From Marisa cornuarietis (taxonomy: Eukaryota > Mollusca > Gastropoda > Architaenioglossa > Ampullariidae): a DNA stretch of 64,000 bases. Shown here in pieces: positions 58,153 through 64,000 of this stretch. The stretch lies in the NCBI GenBank assembly GCA_004794655.1, contig SMMW01000559.1, forward strand, positions 3,100,001-3,164,000, given 5' to 3'. Numbering within the stretch: the stretch's first letter is position 1; every line of letters starts with the position of its first letter. A model generated the notes under the pieces. The model was not told where the DNA came from, made no database searches, and worked only from the letters and a program-made list of their open reading frames with translations. Position numbers and translations under genes: made by a program.

Positions 58153-59455
58153 GAAGTAGTAGTAGTACGTTTCACAATAAGCACTGACACAGAGGTTCTC
58201 CACATACTTCAGTCGAAATATTGCTATAACTCTTCACTCCCACATTTCCTGTTCATATCAGAGTGGCAGCATGAAACACATTGTTAAAGCGAAGCGGGGG
58301 TGGGGTGGGGTTAGGGTAGATGGAAGGTGAAGGAGAGTACAATTAGAGTTTCCCGAATATCTAGGATGTAGTGGTGTCGGTGGTGGTGGTAGCAGTAGCG
58401 GTGGCGGCGGTTGTGTGGTTGTGGTAGTGACGTGTATGCGTTTTTCCGTTGCATTGACCTGTGATAACTATGAATCACTGTTTTCATGAGAACAGTTATT
58501 AAGGAAGGTGGGTCAAAAGGATTTCGAGAAAATTGGGTCAGAACGTCTGTCAGAGTCGAAAGCACTCATAGTACTTATCTAGAAATCCGGATCACAAGGA
58601 AATTCTAAATGTGGTCATTTTACAAGCCTGGTTCAAATATGTTTTGTTGTTACAATCATAATTAAAAAGTGTAAAAAAAACCAGATGAGAACTATTGTGC
58701 CCAAACATACTTACGTACTTGTAAAACAAAAAAGCTTTGAACTTTAAACATTTGGGAAGATAAGGACACACGCTTTCAGTGTATGTGTTGAGTGTATAGT
58801 AGTTCGATCTGCTTAGCTTTTGAAAACTGTTTCTGTTTCAGTCAGTTTAAAAGAATTAAAAGGAGTTTTATTTCTTTATTATTCTACAGCTAACCTTAGT
58901 GTATAGCAATAAAAACAGAAAGTGAAAAGAAAACCTTTCTTTCGTCTGTTTTTTATGAGCACACCAACTTTCACATTTATTTACATGTTCAAAATTTAAA
59001 AGTTTCTCTCTTACAATTATAATATACTGGCAAAAATTGTATCAGTTATGTATGGTTGCCACTGGTTAAATGGTGGCTAAATAATTGTAATATCTTTTTA
59101 TGTCTTTCTACATAGCTTCAGTAGGAATATATAAATGATGGGTATAGATGCTTCCAATCTACACTTGCGTATGGTCCTTTTTATTGACTGTAGTAGTCAA
59201 ATAAAAGCAGCGAAGTTTTCACTGTAGAAGTATCTCTGCTTTTGCTATTGGTTTTCCAAATTTCTTACAATGGCTTGAATTTACGGAATGCTACATGTAA
59301 ACCATGTTTGTATTCTAGTGTGTTCCATTTAAATGTCTGCACGCAACATAATCACAACTGAATGTTTGAGGAAAATATATTTTTAATCTCAGCAGCCACT
59401 ATCCACTATCATCCACTATTGGGAGAGTGATGTTCCTTCACCTAGCTGGGGCCTG

Positions 59456-59482
59456 CTCTCTCTCTCTCTCTCTCTCTCTCTC
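59456..59482. repeat. (CT)13 microsatellite
   Basis: A pure CT run. Confidence 0.95.
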
Positions 59483-60054
59483 ACTTTGGTCTTGTTCGTG
59501 GATGTACGCCTCCTTGTGTGTATTTACCACTCATCTGGATTGTTCTTTCTTTGCCTACACTAGACGGTTTTCATCTACACACCACCTCAAAGCGACTTCC
59601 CACCATCGACTGCCTGCCTTCCTGATCTCGCCATCATGGTTTCTTCATATAGTTCGCCGGTGAAAGGTCACACAGTCGATGCAGTGGTTTTTTTCCTCTG
59701 CTTCGTGTTCATGTAGATATTAGCTTATCTGCGATGATTTGTTCTGTGAAAAGATGCTTCACCACTGCATTTGACGTTATTATTATTATTGATTATTATT
59801 GAATTGAGTTGGTGCTCTTGCATACATGCAATAGACGTCTATCTTCCGTTATATCATTTTCCTATGAACACAATCAACATTTTTTTTCATTTAAAACGAA
59901 AGAGTTTGGTTTTGCGACTTATGAAGGATGATGAACAGTTGAACGTCTTGAAATTATTACATCGGTGGATTTGCACTGCTTTTCTTCGAACGGCTTATGA
60001 AGTCAGTTTTTTTTTTTTTTAAATAGGCATTCTGCAGGGAACCCGAAGAGGTTG

Positions 60055-60215
60055 ATGAGAGCACTTGAAAAGCAACTTTGGTGGTCAGCCTTGTGATCAC
60101 GTGTCCCTTCCAAAGAGATAAAGGTGTGTCAGTGCCGAGATCCGAACCCCCGACACCCAGTTCTCATTGCCGTAGTGACAGGCGCTTTAGCCACTGTGCC
60201 ACCACCGACTCCAAA
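60055..60215 (-). mobile_element. tRNA-derived SINE (candidate)
   Basis: On the minus strand TGGCACAGTGGCTAAAGCG (A box) is followed by GGTTCGGATCTC (B box, complement of 60137-60148). The flanks do not pair as an acceptor stem, so this is a SINE head rather than a working tRNA gene. A body of about 80 bases runs to the left. Confidence 0.55.
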
Positions 60216-61754
60216 TGCTTGTTGCGTTATCCGATTGCGAAGACATTTTGGGATCCAAGTATTGGGTTGGCTACATAAACAGATTTGAACGCTAATGGCA
60301 CGGGGGACGATTTTCTCCTCGTCATCTTTATCCCTGTTTCTTTTTTTTTAATTTGCTTTAGCAGAAACTCATTTGAACCGTGTTCCTCCTATGCGTCATT
60401 GCAGAGACCGGCGTGATTCGATCGCTAATTCAGCTCTTAGCAAAAGCAGCAAGGTGATTCACATTCCTTTTTCCAATCTCCAGCATAAATCTAAGGACAT
60501 GACGGGACAGCTCACGGTTATTAATTCTGTTTTTGCATGGAAATTGTGTGAGGCCAGTCGTCGTGCTCATACCTCAGTGACGTCATGGGCATAGCGAAAG
60601 GATAGTCAGAGGAAGACAGCACAGCGATGGACGTTGAACAATTTCAGAATCAGCTGAATTAAAACCGTCTTGAACTCATCAAACTTGCCCTAAAACGTTG
60701 AAGGGATTTTTTTCGGGGCGAGTAAAGTCTCGCTGTCATTTGTTATTGTTTTCCTGTCATATTTATATCTAATAAAATTACTTATTCACAATCAAGTGTT
60801 GTCTAAAGTATTGCTTATTGTGACTAAGATTTATAGTTCTTACTACCCTTGTCAGTTGAGAGTGTGTTTCTGGCTACTCTTGACAGTGCCGTATACGGCT
60901 GTCAACTGATTTCAGCTACAAATGGAAAGAACTAGACGTTAGAGTAAGGGGAAAACGATGGGTTTTGTTTGAGGATATAAGTACGTGTTTAAAAATATCT
61001 TTTTCCGCCCTCGCTTGTCCTGCGGGTAAGGACCCAAGAGGAAGGCCTGGGTGTTCCTACAAGGGAAGTAATCATATCGCTTCAGTGAAGGGAAGTAAAG
61101 ATACCACTCCACTTGCCAATCAGCGCTCAGCCAGCACTCGAAAGGGTGTAGAAGGACGGGGTGGGGGTAAAGTCGCCATCGTCTGGCCCACTTTAGCTTC
61201 AATCCTTGTTCCTTTCTCTTCTCGCTAAAGTTCTCGCAAAATCTCAGCCGCCATAGAGCAAAATTTCTCAATCATCCATTTAAGTTTCCTATGTGCCTAG
61301 AAAATCCCTGGGTTTAAGAGAAGCTGAAAGCATCCTTGAATTTTATTAAAGCTACTGATAGAACCGTTACGAGGACCAGTTGAGACGACCGATGTTGTGA
61401 TGAAATTTTTCTATCATGTAACATTCATGAACAGATCGTAGGGGAAAACCCAAACAGCAAGAGAAGGTAATTTTGTTTTTTAAGTATGATAAAATGATAA
61501 ACGTTTTTCCTGGTTTGCCTGTTTACCTAAAATTTTGAAATAAATGGAAATTTACTTTTTATCATGTTTCTTCGACAGCAGGCGCCTGAAAGGCTGTCTC
61601 AGACAAAACACAGAGATGCAGGCATCTGGTTGTTAAGAAAAAAGGATAACTCAAGGAATAGTGAACGTCGATTTACATAATGGGAAGGGCCATCAAACGC
61701 ATTTTTTTACGACCTCAACCTATTAACATTTTTCTGAAGAAAAGAAATCAATCC

Positions 61755-61918
61755 GATTGGGACGGTTGGTGACGCAACACGACAGCGAGAATCGGATTTC
61801 GTGGGTTCGGATCTCGGCCTCGACAGAACTTTCTTTCTCTCTTTCTCACAGGCCTGGCCGGCAATAGTGTTCTCTGGGTACTTCGGTTTCGTCCATTCCA
61901 TGTGTGTGTGTGTGTGGT
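61755..61918 (+). mobile_element. tRNA-derived SINE with GT-rich tail (candidate)
   Basis: B box GGTTCGGATCTC is at 61804-61815. The A box is degraded. A CT-rich stretch and TTCTCTGGGTACTTCGGTTT follow, a body motif that I recognise from dispersed repeats of marine invertebrates. The element runs into a short (GT)n at 61901-61917 that may be its tail. Confidence 0.5.
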
Positions 61919-63105
61919 GCTTGTAACCTCTGTATTTTAAAGCCACGCCCATGGAACGAGGAAGAACAAGTCAAAAGAAATGTGACCATGATATTCTAAC
62001 TATCGAAATTCGGTTCCTCAAGTCATAAAAATGGCAATCCACTTAAGAACTGTACATGGGTAACCCCCTTTGTGAAAGAGATTGTTCCAATCGCTTGGTA
62101 ACAACATTCATGTGTTTGACCTGCTTGCCTCTCTTCTGCGGAGAACAGAAAAAGTAATACAGGATTTTCCCTTTTCACCCCAAAGCTCGTGGCAATCTCT
62201 TTGAAGAAACTGGAGTAGGCTGAGCTTTTTATTTCACAAATCGCCACACGTTATTCTGTATAGCATGTTTCATTTCCCTCCCCACCCATATTGTATGACC
62301 ACATTTGCCTGTCCTTTTTCCTCTGGGGCTGCTTATAATGCGATAAAATGGACTTTCCTAATTACGTAGCTGTAAATATATCACAAACGTTTCCCAAACT
62401 AAACCGTCGGATCAACAGTGTATAGAAAATCTTGCTTTAGTCAGCAGTCCGATTGTTCACCGACCCATCAATCCATTCATCTACGTCAATCTTTCTTTAA
62501 CATAAATAATTGATTATTAAAACTGAAAATCATATGGCCCTCTCTCGTTTTACAAAGCAATCGGTCTTCAGCTACGTTGCCTTTTATAAAATATTGATAA
62601 CTTAAAAATTGTTTTAGCGGCCAGTCTGAGCCCTGCGAGAAACTCATTTTTTTAATAAAAAGTAAAAATTAAGCTACAACTTGTTCACATCACACGCATT
62701 TCTTTCCGTTCCACTTATTCATTAACTGCTAGGGCCAAAAGGCTGCATTGAAGCATCATTTTTAAGATACATGGACTCGAACCTCATTCTCAGAAACGCC
62801 CAAGAAAGCGGAAAGGGTAGGAAAACCTTTATTTAAAGCCTAAAGAGAATATAAGTGTTGAAAATAACAAGGTTCGTTCGTTGTGGTTGACGCACGCAAG
62901 TAGAAGGGTTAAAGACTTATACTCATCTCACACTTACCTGCATTATGTGAGTATCTGTCAATTGTGTGCCTGTAGGTGTACAAATATTAGTACTTGAAAA
63001 TCAAATCGTGGAACAGCCGTTCTGGAGGCTTCTGCCAGCCTTTCTGTTATTTTCATTGTAGCACTCAACAGTGCACCCCAACCATAGCAGTCAGCAAAGA
63101 AACAT

Positions 63106-63345
63106 GTCACCCAAACTAAGCACACATTGTCACACACTAATCTCGCAAAGCACATATTGTTATATCAACAGTAACCACAATATACATTGTTACAATAACA
63201 CCACCTGATATACATGTTCGTGAAACAATAGCCTCACTAACTTTACATTGTTACAAAAAGTATAACAAGACTAAGTCATACTGTTACATAAACATTAACC
63301 TTCCTAAGCATACATTGTTATCTAAGCAGTAACACTATAATAAGG
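63106..63345. repeat. Diverged tandem repeat with ACATTGTTACA core
   Basis: Six or seven units of about 36-40 bp carry ACATTGTTACA followed by variants of AACAGTAACC and ACTAAGCAT. No open frame is conserved across the units. Confidence 0.65.
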
Positions 63346-64000
63346 TTTACTATGATATATTACATAAAGACAGAAGTAAGGAGTCTATTCAGTGATTTTC
63401 TTGCTAGTTTGTCAAAAAACAAAAGCGTAAGAAGTCTTCCCTCCTATCTGGTCTCCCGTGTGCGGAAATTTTCCCCATCTTGTATGTGGACAGGAAGGTT
63501 TTAGCCAATCAGAGTGCTCAAAATGTACTACGTCACTGCAGCGCGAGGAGAAATTATATTTTCCACAATGAATAAGGCAGGAAAACTTGAGCTCATCAAA
63601 GCACGATAATGTATCAGATCATTATGTAAATGTGAGTCTGTAAACTCACGAGTAAAACTCCTCAAGTGGTCAGCTGTATGTGGGTCATGCTAAAATGCTA
63701 ACCTGCCAAACGTTAACAAAACATACTGATGTTATTTGTTTTAAAATGCAAAGTCAGTTTTCGTTTCTTCGGTTTTAGAAATCTATAGGCGGATTGACCT
63801 AAATGTACTTTGGGCTTCACTGGAAGCCCAGCCAATGGTAGACCTTGGGGCTAATGAGGCGTTAAACAATTAGCAAACCAATATTTGGGACGTAACATAA
63901 AAATTAGGAATTAACCTCAGTGAAAACTGCAAGAAAGTTTCGCTCAGATTTTAGGAATCTGTACCTTAAACTTTGAAACTGAAAATAATTATGCACTCGG

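Larger units (their letters stand above)
58153..63105. other. No host gene seen; SINE candidates only
   Basis: Apart from (CT)n at 59456 and SINE candidates at 60.1 and 61.8 kb, the stretch is AT-rich with a GGT/GGC-rich patch at about 58376-58430. ORFs are short. Confidence 0.55.

Noticed and set aside
60127..60215. A functional tRNA gene on the minus strand
   Set aside because: A and B boxes are present but the ends do not pair as an acceptor stem and no anticodon arm is evident; a SINE head explains it better.
63811..63830. A histone mRNA 3' stem-loop
   Set aside because: The stem and loop do not match the histone consensus, and no histone reading frame lies upstream.

Overview
The window looks like non-coding DNA from a large, repeat-rich animal genome, most likely a marine mollusc and perhaps a gastropod (inference). 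The grounds are dense dinucleotide and trinucleotide microsatellites, tRNA-derived SINEs, several decayed LINE families, introns with GT/AG borders, and no bacterial-style gene packing. No computation or database search was possible. Families are named from motifs read by eye, and repeat boundaries are usually good to about 10-50 bases.

Only one host gene can be supported. Two coding exons at 40436-40597 and 41055-41278 (+) encode the C-terminal 128 residues of a small secreted UPAR/Ly6-domain protein with a predicted GPI-anchor tail. Both visible intron boundaries are phase 1, as is usual for three-finger Ly6 genes. The signal-peptide exon lies upstream and was not identified with confidence. 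A CpG-rich stretch near 33.56-33.99 kb carries a TCTCGCGAGA box and a CRE, and is a candidate promoter or CpG island.

Most of the rest is mobile DNA and simple repeats. Pieces of at least four LINE families are present: 20.48-21.35 kb (-) and 47.38-48.29 kb (+), which are related; 21.36-21.70 kb (+) and 28.39-28.55 kb (+), which share a 3' end running into (CAT)n; an L2/CR1-like reverse transcriptase at 23.59-24.86 kb (+); and an RTE-like family at 51.88-52.80 kb (-) and 53.89-54.25 kb (+). One tRNA-derived SINE family has four copies (2.94, 5.36, 15.26 and 56.97 kb, all minus). Two have clear flanking duplications, and one sits inside a 40-bp minisatellite. Other tRNA-like SINE candidates lie near 13.7, 16.7, 32.8, 34.0, 60.1 and 61.8 kb. 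Two MITE-like elements are present: one at 30878-31143 with near-perfect 26-bp terminal inverted repeats, and a diverged one at about 50238-50590 with a partial relative at 34.3 kb. Minisatellites have units of 40, 48 and 21 bp, and there are three diverged tandem arrays.

No CRISPR array, rRNA gene, convincing functional tRNA or new multi-gene system was seen. The most interesting recurring pattern is that several microsatellites begin exactly where a retroelement 3' end stops, so retrotransposition appears to be seeding much of the simple-repeat content.
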